Shown here piece after piece: positions 1 through 7,763 of a DNA stretch of 24,644 bases. Location: assembly GCA_026713345.1 (NCBI GenBank), contig JAPOOQ010000119.1:1-24644 (forward strand), in the 5' to 3' direction. Numbering within the stretch: the first letter of the stretch is position 1; the number at the start of each line of letters is the position of its first letter. This DNA comes from Gemmatimonadota bacterium (GTDB lineage: Bacteria > Gemmatimonadota > Gemmatimonadetes > Longimicrobiales > Gaopeijiaceae). The notes under the pieces were generated by a model. It was given only the letters and a program-made list of their open reading frames with translations, did no database searches and was not told where the DNA came from. A program made the translations under genes and the position numbers.

Positions 1-503
<503 letters not shown>

Positions 504-562
504 GTTTACCATCCGGGCATCCGTGGGTTGGGGTCCGGGCCAACGCACGCGAACGCTAACGG

Positions 563-594
563 GTATCAGAGTGCGTGCATCGTGCGTGTGTCAA
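563..594 (-). promoter_or_regulatory. Weak candidate promoter for the truncated secreted gene
   Basis: On the minus strand a perfect TTGACA (589-594) is followed after 20 bases by TGATAC (563-568). The -35 hexamer is ideal but the spacer is longer than the usual 17, so this is tentative. It sits in the 185-base gap (504-688) between araD and the truncated gene. Apart from this and the operator-like site, I see nothing in that gap. Confidence 0.25.
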
Positions 595-688
595 GCACCG
601 AGGAGCCCGCGGCACAGGGTTCCGGAGGCTGACGCGATCGTAAGCACCGATGGCGAGGGCGGCTTCAGCGTGCGGCGAAGCGCCCCCT

Positions 689-1393
689 TCACTCCTGCCC
701 GTAGTACGCATCCCCACCGTGCTTGCGAAGGAAGTGCTTGTCGACGAGGTGCGGGGCGGGACGGGGAGCGTCGGGCGCGATGGAGAGGATCGTGCACTCC
801 ATTCCGGCGAGGAGTTCCAGCATCTCGGAGCGGGCCACGGCCTCGTGGCCATCCGCACCCCAGGTGAACGGCCCGTGATTGGCGACCAGGACAGCCGCCA
901 CCTCATCGGGCGAGATGCCGCCATCCGCGAACGCCTCCACGATGACGAGCCCGGTGTTGCGCTCGTACTCGCCCTCGATCTCGGCTTCGGTAAGCTCGCG
1001 CGTGACGGGCACATCGCCCCGGAAGTAGTCAGCGTGGGTGGTGCCCATGCAGCGGACGGGGAGCCGCGCCTGCGCGAGGGTGGTCGCGAACTCGGAGTGC
1101 GTGTGTGCGATGCCGCCGCAGGGGAAGGCGCGGTAGAGCTCGTGGTGCGTGGGGGTGTCGGAGGACGGTCGCAGATCCCCCCCGGCCACCTCGCCGGTCT
1201 CCAGCGCAACCAGCACCATGTGGTCCGGGGTGAGTTCGGCGTAGGGTACGCCGCTCGGCTTGATCGCGAAGAGGCCGGCGTCGCGGTCGGCGCCCGACAC
1301 GTTGCCGAAGGTGCCGGTAACGAGGCCGCTGTCGGCGAGCTCGAGGTTCGCCGCCCAGATCGACTCCCTGAGTGCTCGGGCCCGGGGGCTCAT
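689..1393 (-). CDS. araD: L-ribulose-5-phosphate 4-epimerase
   Basis: A class II aldolase/adducin-family protein of 234 residues, close to the 231 of the E. coli enzyme. It converts L-ribulose 5-phosphate to D-xylulose 5-phosphate, the last step of the bacterial L-arabinose pathway, in the cytoplasm. Visible hallmarks are the substrate-binding GTFGNVSG (27-34) and KPSG (45-48), the SSDTPTH block with Asp79, the zinc ligands His97 and His99 in IAHTHS, the GTTHADYF block (117-124), the third zinc ligand His173 in ANHGPF, and the C-terminal DKHFLRKHG...AYYGQ signature. The ATG at 1393 is chosen because it overlaps the araB stop as ATGA, implying translational coupling. It is the last gene of the mutarotase-symporter-araB-araD operon. 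Identity is secure. Confidence 0.96.
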   Translation of the reverse strand: MSPRARALRESIWAANLELADSGLVTGTFGNVSGADRDAGLFAIKPSGVPYAELTPDHMVLVALETGEVAGGDLRPSSDTPTHHELYRAFPCGGIAHTHSEFATTLAQARLPVRCMGTTHADYFRGDVPVTRELTEAEIEGEYERNTGLVIVEAFADGGISPDEVAAVLVANHGPFTWGADGHEAVARSEMLELLAGMECTILSIAPDAPRPAPHLVDKHFLRKHGGDAYYGQE

Positions 1394-3132
1394 GGCTTGC
1401 CCGTCCTGTCGCGAAGCGCCAGCAGCCGCTTCATCAGCGACGGGAAGTCGGCCTCGGCGCCCGGCACGCCGCCGAAGGAGTCGTGCAACTCCCGGTACAT
1501 GGGGAAAAGCTCGTCGTAGACGGCTTGCGCGCGCGGATCCGGGTTGAAGCGCTCGTCGCGTAGCGTGGTCATCCGTGCCTGGGCCTCCTCGAACGTCGAA
1601 TAGCCACCGGCTCCATCCCCCGCCGCGACTGCCGCCGAGATCGCCGCGCCGAGCGCCGGGGTCTGGGACGAGCCGGCAAGCAGCATCGGACGCCCCAGCA
1701 CGTCCGCGTAGATCTGCATGAAGAGGTCGTTCTTCGCCGCGATTCCCCCGCAGCACACGATCCGGTCGATGGGGACGCCGCACTTGGCGAGCCGCTCGAC
1801 GATCACGCGCGCGCCGAAGGCGGTCGACTCGATCAGCGCACGGTAGACCTCGGCGCGGTTCGTGTGCAACGTCTGCCCCAGGATCAGCCCGGTGAGGCGG
1901 GGGTCCACCAGCACCGTGCGGTTCCCGTTGTTCCAGTCGAGGGCGAGGAGCCCGGACGCGCCGGGACGCAGGCGCGCCGCCTCGTCCGAGAGCCGGCCGT
2001 GCAGGGTGTCATCGCCGTCGCACACCGAGTCCACCCACCAATGCAGCAGGTCGCCGACCGCCGACTGGCCAGCCTCGATCCCGTAGTAGCCGGTCATCAC
2101 CGAGCCGTCCACGATCCCGCAGATCCCGGGCACGTTCCCGATCGGTTCGCTCGTGGGGGCGACCGTGATGTCGCAGGTCGAGGTGCCGATGATCTTCACC
2201 AGCGTTCCTGGCGCGACCCCCGCCCCCACAGCCCCGTAGTGCGCGTCGAACCCGCCCATGGCCACCGGGATCCCGGCCCGGAGACCGAGCTGGTCCGCCC
2301 ACTCCGGTGACAGCCTCCCGGCGGGCAGGTGCGGGGGATGCGCCTCGTCGTAGAGGCGGCCCCGCAGCGCGGCCAGGCGGGGATCGAGGCGCGCCAGGAA
2401 CTCCTCCGAGGGGAGCCCGCCCCACTCGCGCGAGTACATCGCCTTGTGCCCCGCGGCGCACACGCACCGAAAAATGGTGCGCGGGTCGGTGACCCCGGCG
2501 AGCACGGCCGGCACGAAGTCCGCCAGCTCCACCCAGGTGGCGGCCGCGTCAAAGACGTCCGGCGCAACGTTCAAGCAGTGCCAGACCTTCGACCAGAACC
2601 ACTCGGAGGAATAGGTGCCGCCGATGGGGGCGAGGTACTCGGGGGCGTGCTCTTGCGCGATTTCGGTGATGGTCGCGGCTTCCTCGGCCGCGGTGTGGTC
2701 CTTCCACAGCCATGCGTGAGCGGCGGGGTTGGCGAGCCACTTCGGGTCGAAGGCGAGCGGGCGGCAGCGCGCGTCGACCGGAATCGGCGTGGAGCCGGTG
2801 GTGTCGACCCCGATGGCGATGACCTGATCGCGGGAGAAGGGGGCATCCTCCGTGGAGCCGCTGCCGCTTTCCGCGGACCCGCTGCGCCTGCTTGAATCGC
2901 CGCCCTCCGCTTCGGCCAATGCGCCCGCCGTCGCCACCCGCAGCCCTTCCACATAGTCAGCCGGGTTCTGCCGCGCGAGATGAGGGTCCCCCGCGTCCAG
3001 GATCACCCCGCGCTCGCCGGACGGGTAGTCGCAGACGTGCGTCCCCACGCTGCGCCCATCCGCACACGAAACCACGGCCGCCCGCACCGAATTCGTGCCG
3101 TAGTCGAGGCCGATGACGTACGTGGGCTTCAT
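1390..3132 (-). CDS. araB: Ribulokinase (FGGY family)
   Basis: A 580-residue FGGY carbohydrate kinase that phosphorylates L-ribulose with ATP in the cytoplasm. The N-terminal nucleotide-binding motif is D10-Y-G-T-N-S, the second phosphate motif is D110-T-T-G-S-T, the likely catalytic base is Asp296 in GGFDAHYGA, and the FGGY C-terminal signature GGIAAKNDLFMQIYADVLGRP lies at 462-482. The length agrees with AraB (566 in E. coli). A Ser/Gly/acidic segment at about residues 76-98 is low-complexity and probably a surface loop. The start at 3132 follows the symporter stop by 14 bases, and the stop overlaps araD as ATGA. Placement between an arabinose-type symporter and araD, with araA nearby, supports ribulokinase rather than another FGGY kinase. 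Confidence 0.95.
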   Translation of the reverse strand: MKPTYVIGLDYGTNSVRAAVVSCADGRSVGTHVCDYPSGERGVILDAGDPHLARQNPADYVEGLRVATAGALAEAEGGDSSRRSGSAESGSGSTEDAPFSRDQVIAIGVDTTGSTPIPVDARCRPLAFDPKWLANPAAHAWLWKDHTAAEEAATITEIAQEHAPEYLAPIGGTYSSEWFWSKVWHCLNVAPDVFDAAATWVELADFVPAVLAGVTDPRTIFRCVCAAGHKAMYSREWGGLPSEEFLARLDPRLAALRGRLYDEAHPPHLPAGRLSPEWADQLGLRAGIPVAMGGFDAHYGAVGAGVAPGTLVKIIGTSTCDITVAPTSEPIGNVPGICGIVDGSVMTGYYGIEAGQSAVGDLLHWWVDSVCDGDDTLHGRLSDEAARLRPGASGLLALDWNNGNRTVLVDPRLTGLILGQTLHTNRAEVYRALIESTAFGARVIVERLAKCGVPIDRIVCCGGIAAKNDLFMQIYADVLGRPMLLAGSSQTPALGAAISAAVAAGDGAGGYSTFEEAQARMTTLRDERFNPDPRAQAVYDELFPMYRELHDSFGGVPGAEADFPSLMKRLLALRDRTGKP

Positions 3133-3146
3133 TGGCGCATCGCCCC

Positions 3147-4910
3147 TCACCCCCGGAAGTACAGATACGCCAGCAGAATCATCACCAGAACCACCGCCGA
3201 CCCAATCACGTCCCGCCGGTCCCAGCTCCTCCGCGACGCCACCCGGTGCTCGTCGGTCACCGTAGCATACGTCAGCCCCGAAATCCGCCCGTATGACGGC
3301 GCCTCGGTCAGGTAGCTCACCACCACCATCACCACCACCGAGACCGCGAAGATGAAGAGGCTGTAGTACTGAAAGTACACGTTGTTGACGATCCACAGGA
3401 ACGAGCCCGGGGCGTAGCCGGCTTCGAAGCCCGCCATCCCCATCGAGACCGGGGTGTCGACCGCCAGGCGGAAGACCCCCAGCACGAAGCCGACGACGAG
3501 CGCGGCCAGGCATCCCTTCGCGTTCAGGCGCTTCATGAAGACGCCGAGGAAGAAGACCGTGAAGATCGGCGGCGCAAGGTAACCCTGCACGCCCTGCAGG
3601 TACTGATAGAGGCCGCGCGATCCCTGGATCACCGGGATCCAGAGGAGCCCGATCACGACCATCGTCGCGGTGGCCATGCGTCCCACCCACACCAGCCGCT
3701 GTTTCGACGCATCCGGCCGCCATTTCTGGTACAGGTCCATCGTGAAGAGGGTGGACGATGCGTTGAACACGCCGGCCAGCGAGCTCATCAGCGCGGCGAG
3801 CAGCCCCGCCACCACCAGCCCCCGCACCCCGACCGGCAGGATGCTCGTCACGAGGAGCGGGAAGGCGGCCTGCGCGGTGCCGGGGATCACGTTCCCGTCC
3901 GCGTCCACCATCTGGCTCAGCGCCGCGTACTCGCCGGTGCGGGCGAGCGCCAGCGCGATCATCCCCGGGATGATGAAGATGAAGACCGGCAGCAACTTGA
4001 GCATCCCGGCGAAGATGCTCCCGCGGCGGGCCTCCGTCTCGTTCCGCGCGCCCAGCGCCCGCTGCACGATGTACTGGTCGGTGCACCAGTACCACAGCCC
4101 GATGATCGGCGCGCACAGGAGCATCCCCGGCCAGGGGAAGTTCCCGTTGAAGTACCACGCGATCCGGTTCGGCTCCATCACCGGTGCCCACGTCCCGTCC
4201 ATCCCCTCGGGAATGATCGGCTTCCACAGGTTGAACATATCCGGATCGAGCGCCTCCCTCAGTCCCCCCCAGCCCCCCAGCGCGGACAGCCCGAACCACG
4301 TCAGCAGCCCCGACCCCAGCACCAGCACCAGCGTCTGCAGCGCCTCGGTGTATGCGACCGCGCGCATCCCCCCCGCGACCGTGTAGATCCCCGTGAGCAC
4401 GATCACCACGAGCGATCCCACCCAGAAGCTGTTCAGCACCCACGGACCGAGCTGCAGCTGCACGTCCGGCAGCAGCGTCGCGAAGACCACCCCGCCCGCG
4501 AAGATCCCCACCGCGATCTTGGTCAGCACGTAGCTCACCAGCGAGATCAGCGAGAGCACCCACCGCGCGGCCGGCGAGAAGCGCCGCTCCAGGAACTCGG
4601 GCATCGTGTAGACGCGCGAGCGCATGAAGAAGGGGACGAACACCCAGGCCAGGATCAGCAGGCACCACGCGTGCAGTTCGTAGTGCGCCAGCGCGACCCC
4701 GTCCGTCGCCCCCGACCCGGCCAGCCCCACCAGATGCTCGGAGCCAATGTTCGACGCGAAGATCGAGGCGCCGACGATGAACCAGCCCAGGTTGCGGTTG
4801 GCGAGGAAGTAGTCGTCGGGCGTGTCCTTGCGCCTGCGGAAGACCCAGCCCGCGAGTCCGCCCACCAGGCCGAGGTACGCGAGGATGATCAGCCAGTCGA
4901 GGGTCGCCAT
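3147..4910 (-). CDS. Sodium/sugar symporter (SSS family, SGLT type)
   Basis: A 587-residue polytopic inner-membrane protein of the solute:sodium symporter family, with hydrophobic segments from residue 5 to the last residues, consistent with the 13-14 helices usual here. Family signatures are YFLANRNLGW (34-43), ASNIGSEHLVGLAGSG (52-67), GGMRAVAYTEALQ (180-192), WYWCTDQYIVQRALGARN (273-290) typical of the sugar-transporting branch, and SSLAGVFNASSTLFTMDLY (376-394), where the conserved serines line the sodium site. The start at 4910 is four bases after the mutarotase stop and araB begins 14 bases after its stop, so the three genes are almost certainly one transcript. L-arabinose is the likely cargo from context, but the sequence alone does not fix the substrate. 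Confidence 0.92.
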   Translation of the reverse strand: MATLDWLIILAYLGLVGGLAGWVFRRRKDTPDDYFLANRNLGWFIVGASIFASNIGSEHLVGLAGSGATDGVALAHYELHAWCLLILAWVFVPFFMRSRVYTMPEFLERRFSPAARWVLSLISLVSYVLTKIAVGIFAGGVVFATLLPDVQLQLGPWVLNSFWVGSLVVIVLTGIYTVAGGMRAVAYTEALQTLVLVLGSGLLTWFGLSALGGWGGLREALDPDMFNLWKPIIPEGMDGTWAPVMEPNRIAWYFNGNFPWPGMLLCAPIIGLWYWCTDQYIVQRALGARNETEARRGSIFAGMLKLLPVFIFIIPGMIALALARTGEYAALSQMVDADGNVIPGTAQAAFPLLVTSILPVGVRGLVVAGLLAALMSSLAGVFNASSTLFTMDLYQKWRPDASKQRLVWVGRMATATMVVIGLLWIPVIQGSRGLYQYLQGVQGYLAPPIFTVFFLGVFMKRLNAKGCLAALVVGFVLGVFRLAVDTPVSMGMAGFEAGYAPGSFLWIVNNVYFQYYSLFIFAVSVVVMVVVSYLTEAPSYGRISGLTYATVTDEHRVASRRSWDRRDVIGSAVVLVMILLAYLYFRG

Positions 4911-4914
4911 GGGA

Positions 4915-6090
4915 CTACCCGCCCACGCCGAAGATCAGGACGGTGCGCGTGCTGTACTCCTCGCCGGGGCGGAGGACGGTGGATGGGAATCCGGGTTGAT
5001 TGGGGGAGTCCGGATAGTGCTGCGTCTCCAGGCAGAAGCCACTCCGGTGTCCGTAGATGCGGCCGTCCTTCCCGGTGATCGTGCCGTCGAGAAAGTTGCC
5101 GGAATAGAACTGGATGCCGGGCTCCTCGGTGCGGATCTCGAGGGTGCGGCCGGTGAACGGCTCGTAGACGACCGCGGCGCGCTGCAGGCCGTCTGCGTCG
5201 GTGCGGTCGAGCACGTAGTTGTGGTCGTAGCCCAGGCCGGCGGCCAGCTGGGGGTGGTCGTCGTCGATGCGCGAGCCGATCGCCGTCGAGCTCAGGAAGT
5301 CGAAGGGCGTGCCCTCGACGGGCGCGAGTTCGCCGGTGGGGATGAGCGTCGTGTCGACGGGGGTGTAGCGGCTGGCGTCGATGGTGAGCTCGTGGCCGAG
5401 GATGTCGTCCGCGGCGGTCCCCGCGAGGTTGAAGTAGCTGTGTTGGGTGAGGTTGACCGGCGTCGCGCGGTCGGCGGTCGCGTGGTAGTCGAAGATCAGC
5501 TCGCCGGCGTCGGTGAGGGTGTAGGTGACACGGACCTCGAGCGTTCCGGGGTAGCCCTCTTCGCCGTCCGGGCTGGTGTAGGTGAAGACGACCCCGACCG
5601 CGTCGTCGCGCTCGAATGGCTCGCCCGTCCACACCACCTTGTCGAAGCCGATGTCGCCGCCGTGCAGATGATTCGCGCCGTTGTTGGTCGCGAGCGTGAA
5701 GGTCTCGCCGTCGAGGGTGAACTGCCCCCGCGCGATCCGGTTCCCGTACCGGCCGATGATCGAGCCGAAATAGGGCGAGCCCGCGTCGTAGGGCTCCAGC
5801 GAGTCGAAGCCGAGGACGATGTCGTCGAGGTTGCCGTCCCGGTCCGGGGTCTTGAGCGTGGTGATGATCCCGCCGTACGTGATGGCCCGCACCTCGATCC
5901 CGGCCGGGTTGGTCATGGTGAAGAGTGTGACGGCATCGCCGGCTGAGGTCGTGCCGAACGGGGCGGTGGCAATGCTGCGCATGGGGGTGGGGTCGGGGGG
6001 GGCGCACGCGGGGAGGAGGAGGGGGAGGGCGAAAATGGGGGCGAGCAGCCCGTGGACAGAACCCCCCGCGGCATTCGAGCGACGATGCAT
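4915..6090 (-). CDS. Aldose 1-epimerase (mutarotase), predicted lipoprotein
   Basis: A GalM-family protein of 391 residues from the chosen ATG. It interconverts alpha and beta anomers of free aldoses. Catalytic features are present: NNGANHLHGG with His141 and His143, TPVNLTQHSYFNL with His217, and TEEPGIQFYSGN with the catalytic glutamate at about 322-323. The N-terminus carries a signal peptide ending in L-L-L-P-A-C29, a usable lipobox, so the enzyme is probably lipid-anchored and acts in the periplasm or at the cell surface rather than in the cytosol. An in-frame ATG at 6150 would add 20 residues before the signal and lies inside the operator-like motif, so 6090 is preferred. It heads the operon with the symporter, araB and araD, suggesting that it prepares released sugar for uptake. 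Confidence 0.93.
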   Translation of the reverse strand: MHRRSNAAGGSVHGLLAPIFALPLLLPACAPPDPTPMRSIATAPFGTTSAGDAVTLFTMTNPAGIEVRAITYGGIITTLKTPDRDGNLDDIVLGFDSLEPYDAGSPYFGSIIGRYGNRIARGQFTLDGETFTLATNNGANHLHGGDIGFDKVVWTGEPFERDDAVGVVFTYTSPDGEEGYPGTLEVRVTYTLTDAGELIFDYHATADRATPVNLTQHSYFNLAGTAADDILGHELTIDASRYTPVDTTLIPTGELAPVEGTPFDFLSSTAIGSRIDDDHPQLAAGLGYDHNYVLDRTDADGLQRAAVVYEPFTGRTLEIRTEEPGIQFYSGNFLDGTITGKDGRIYGHRSGFCLETQHYPDSPNQPGFPSTVLRPGEEYSTRTVLIFGVGG

Positions 6091-6138
6091 CCTCGTCGGA
6101 CCGCTCCGCCCCCCCGGCCACACTGTAGTGTCTACGTT

Positions 6139-6152
6139 ACCAATTGTCATGT
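6139..6152. promoter_or_regulatory. Candidate operator copy 2 (ACC-N6-CATGT)
   Basis: Plus-strand ACC, six bases, CATGT, about 50 bases upstream of the mutarotase start. The surrounding TTACCAATTGTCATGTTT (6137-6154) is 17/18 identical to 490-507. It lies in the 160-base gap 6091-6250 between araA and the mutarotase gene, an AT-enriched patch that also holds TACTAT-like sequence on the minus strand. That gap probably contains the operon promoter, although no clean -35/-10 pair is visible. Confidence 0.4.
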
Positions 6153-6250
6153 TTTCTTTACGACCCTGGTTTGGTTTTGCCCACATAGTAGAGACGCCGC
6201 GCGCGGGAGGCCAGCATTGCGCGGGACGAGTGGAGGGGGCCGGCAAGTCC

Positions 6251-7717
6251 TCACCGCAACTCCCGCCGAAACCGCCTCAACTCCGTCTCCCCGTCAATAA
6301 ACACGCACTCCACCCCCGCCATCGCCGCGAAGTCCTCCAGATGCTCGGCCGTCAGCGCGAGCGAGAACCCCGTGTGATGCGCGCCGCCCGCGTGGATCCA
6401 CGCCGCCGCCGCGGTCTCCAGATCCGGACGCGGCTCCCATAGCGCTCGCGCTACGGGGAGTTTCGGCAGCGCGAGCGGCTCGATCACCTCCACCTCGCTG
6501 ACCACCATCCGGAAACGGTCACCCATGTCGACCACGGTCACGTTTACGGCCGGCCCGGCGGCCGCATCGAACACGAGCCGGACGGGGTCCTCACGGCCCC
6601 CGATTCCGAGCGGGTGCACCTCGCACGACGGAGTGTTCGCTGCGATCGTCGGACAGATCTCCAGCATGTGAGCGCCCAGGACCGCCTGCCCCCCGGTCTC
6701 GAGGTGATAGGTGTAGTCCTCCATGAAGCTGGTGCCGCCCGGGAGACCGTGGGCCATCACCTTCATCGAGCGGACCAGCGCGGCGTGCTTCCAGTCCCCC
6801 TCGGCGCCGAATCCGTAGCCGTCGGCCATGAGGCGCTGCGCGGCGATACCGGGAAGCTGGCGGAGTCCGTGCAGGTTCTCGAAGGTGTCGGTGAAGGCGT
6901 GGAAGCCGCCGTCGGCCAGGAAGCGGCGCAGCCCCAGCTCGATCCGCGCGGCCTCGCGCAACGACGAATGCCTCGCGCCGCCCGGTAGCAGCCCCTCCAT
7001 TATCGTGTACGAATCCGCGTACTCTTCGCACAGCGCGTCGACCGCGGCCTCTTCAGCGGCCTCGACGTGCGCCACCAGATCCCCGAGCCCGTACCCGTTG
7101 ACCGCATACCCGAAACGCACCTCGGCCTCGACCTTGTCCCCCTCGGTCACGGCTACCTGCCGCATGTTGTCACCGATGCGCGCGATCCGCATCCCCTGGC
7201 TGTCATGCCACGCCGCCGACGCGCGCAGCCAGACCGCGACACGCTCCTGCACCATCGGCTCACGCCAGTGCCCTACAACGACCTTCCGCTCGATCGCCAG
7301 CCGCGAACAGATATAGCCGAACTCGCGCCCGCCGTGGGCCGACTGGTTCAGGTTCATGAAGTCCATGTCTATGGTGGACCAGGGGATGTCGCGTTCCATC
7401 TGCGTATGCAGGTGGCAAAGCGGCCGCCGCAGTCGGCTGAGTCCCCCGATCCACATCTTGCCGGGACTGAAGGTGTGCATCCACGCGATGACGCCGATGC
7501 AGTTCGGCGCGGCGTCCGCCTCACGCAACGCCGCCGAAATCTCGTCGGGCGTCGTCAGAACCCCCTTGAAGACGACCCGCACAGGCAGCGCGCCCGACCC
7601 GTTGAGGCCCGCCACCACCGCCTCCGAATTGGCCCGCACCCGCTCCAGCGCCTCCGGCCCGTAAAGGTGCTGGCTGCCGGTGAAGAACCAGGCCTCGAGC
7701 GGAGAGTAGTCGATCAC
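6251..7717 (-). CDS. araA: L-arabinose isomerase
   Basis: A 488-residue protein that isomerises L-arabinose to L-ribulose in the cytoplasm. The metal and catalytic residues fall at positions equivalent to the E. coli enzyme: Glu306 in GFGAEGDWKHAA, Glu333 in TSFMEDYTYH, His350 in LGAHMLEICP, and His447 or His448 in AGGAHHTGFS. The N-terminal block WFFTGSQHLYG (10-20) is also typical. Translation starts at a GTG (7717); no in-frame ATG lies upstream and the previous gene ends only 46 bases away, so the DUF1680 enzyme and araA are likely co-transcribed. araA is separated from araB and araD by 160 bases that contain an operator-like site, so the ara genes appear to be split over two transcription units. 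Confidence 0.96.
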   Translation of the reverse strand: MIDYSPLEAWFFTGSQHLYGPEALERVRANSEAVVAGLNGSGALPVRVVFKGVLTTPDEISAALREADAAPNCIGVIAWMHTFSPGKMWIGGLSRLRRPLCHLHTQMERDIPWSTIDMDFMNLNQSAHGGREFGYICSRLAIERKVVVGHWREPMVQERVAVWLRASAAWHDSQGMRIARIGDNMRQVAVTEGDKVEAEVRFGYAVNGYGLGDLVAHVEAAEEAAVDALCEEYADSYTIMEGLLPGGARHSSLREAARIELGLRRFLADGGFHAFTDTFENLHGLRQLPGIAAQRLMADGYGFGAEGDWKHAALVRSMKVMAHGLPGGTSFMEDYTYHLETGGQAVLGAHMLEICPTIAANTPSCEVHPLGIGGREDPVRLVFDAAAGPAVNVTVVDMGDRFRMVVSEVEVIEPLALPKLPVARALWEPRPDLETAAAAWIHAGGAHHTGFSLALTAEHLEDFAAMAGVECVFIDGETELRRFRRELR

Positions 7718-7746
7718 GCGCCCGTGGCGGCGATGGCGATCACGCG
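7711..7746. repeat. 10-bp direct repeat across the araA start
   Basis: CGATCACGCG occurs at 7711-7720 and again at 7737-7746. On the minus strand each copy reads CGCGTGATCG, so the araA GTG start is preceded by a second GTG-ATC. That upstream GTG opens a nine-codon frame whose TGA overlaps the araA GTG. A tiny leader or a chance duplication are both possible. Confidence 0.4.
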
Positions 7747-7763
7747 TCCGGCGGAGTCATTAC

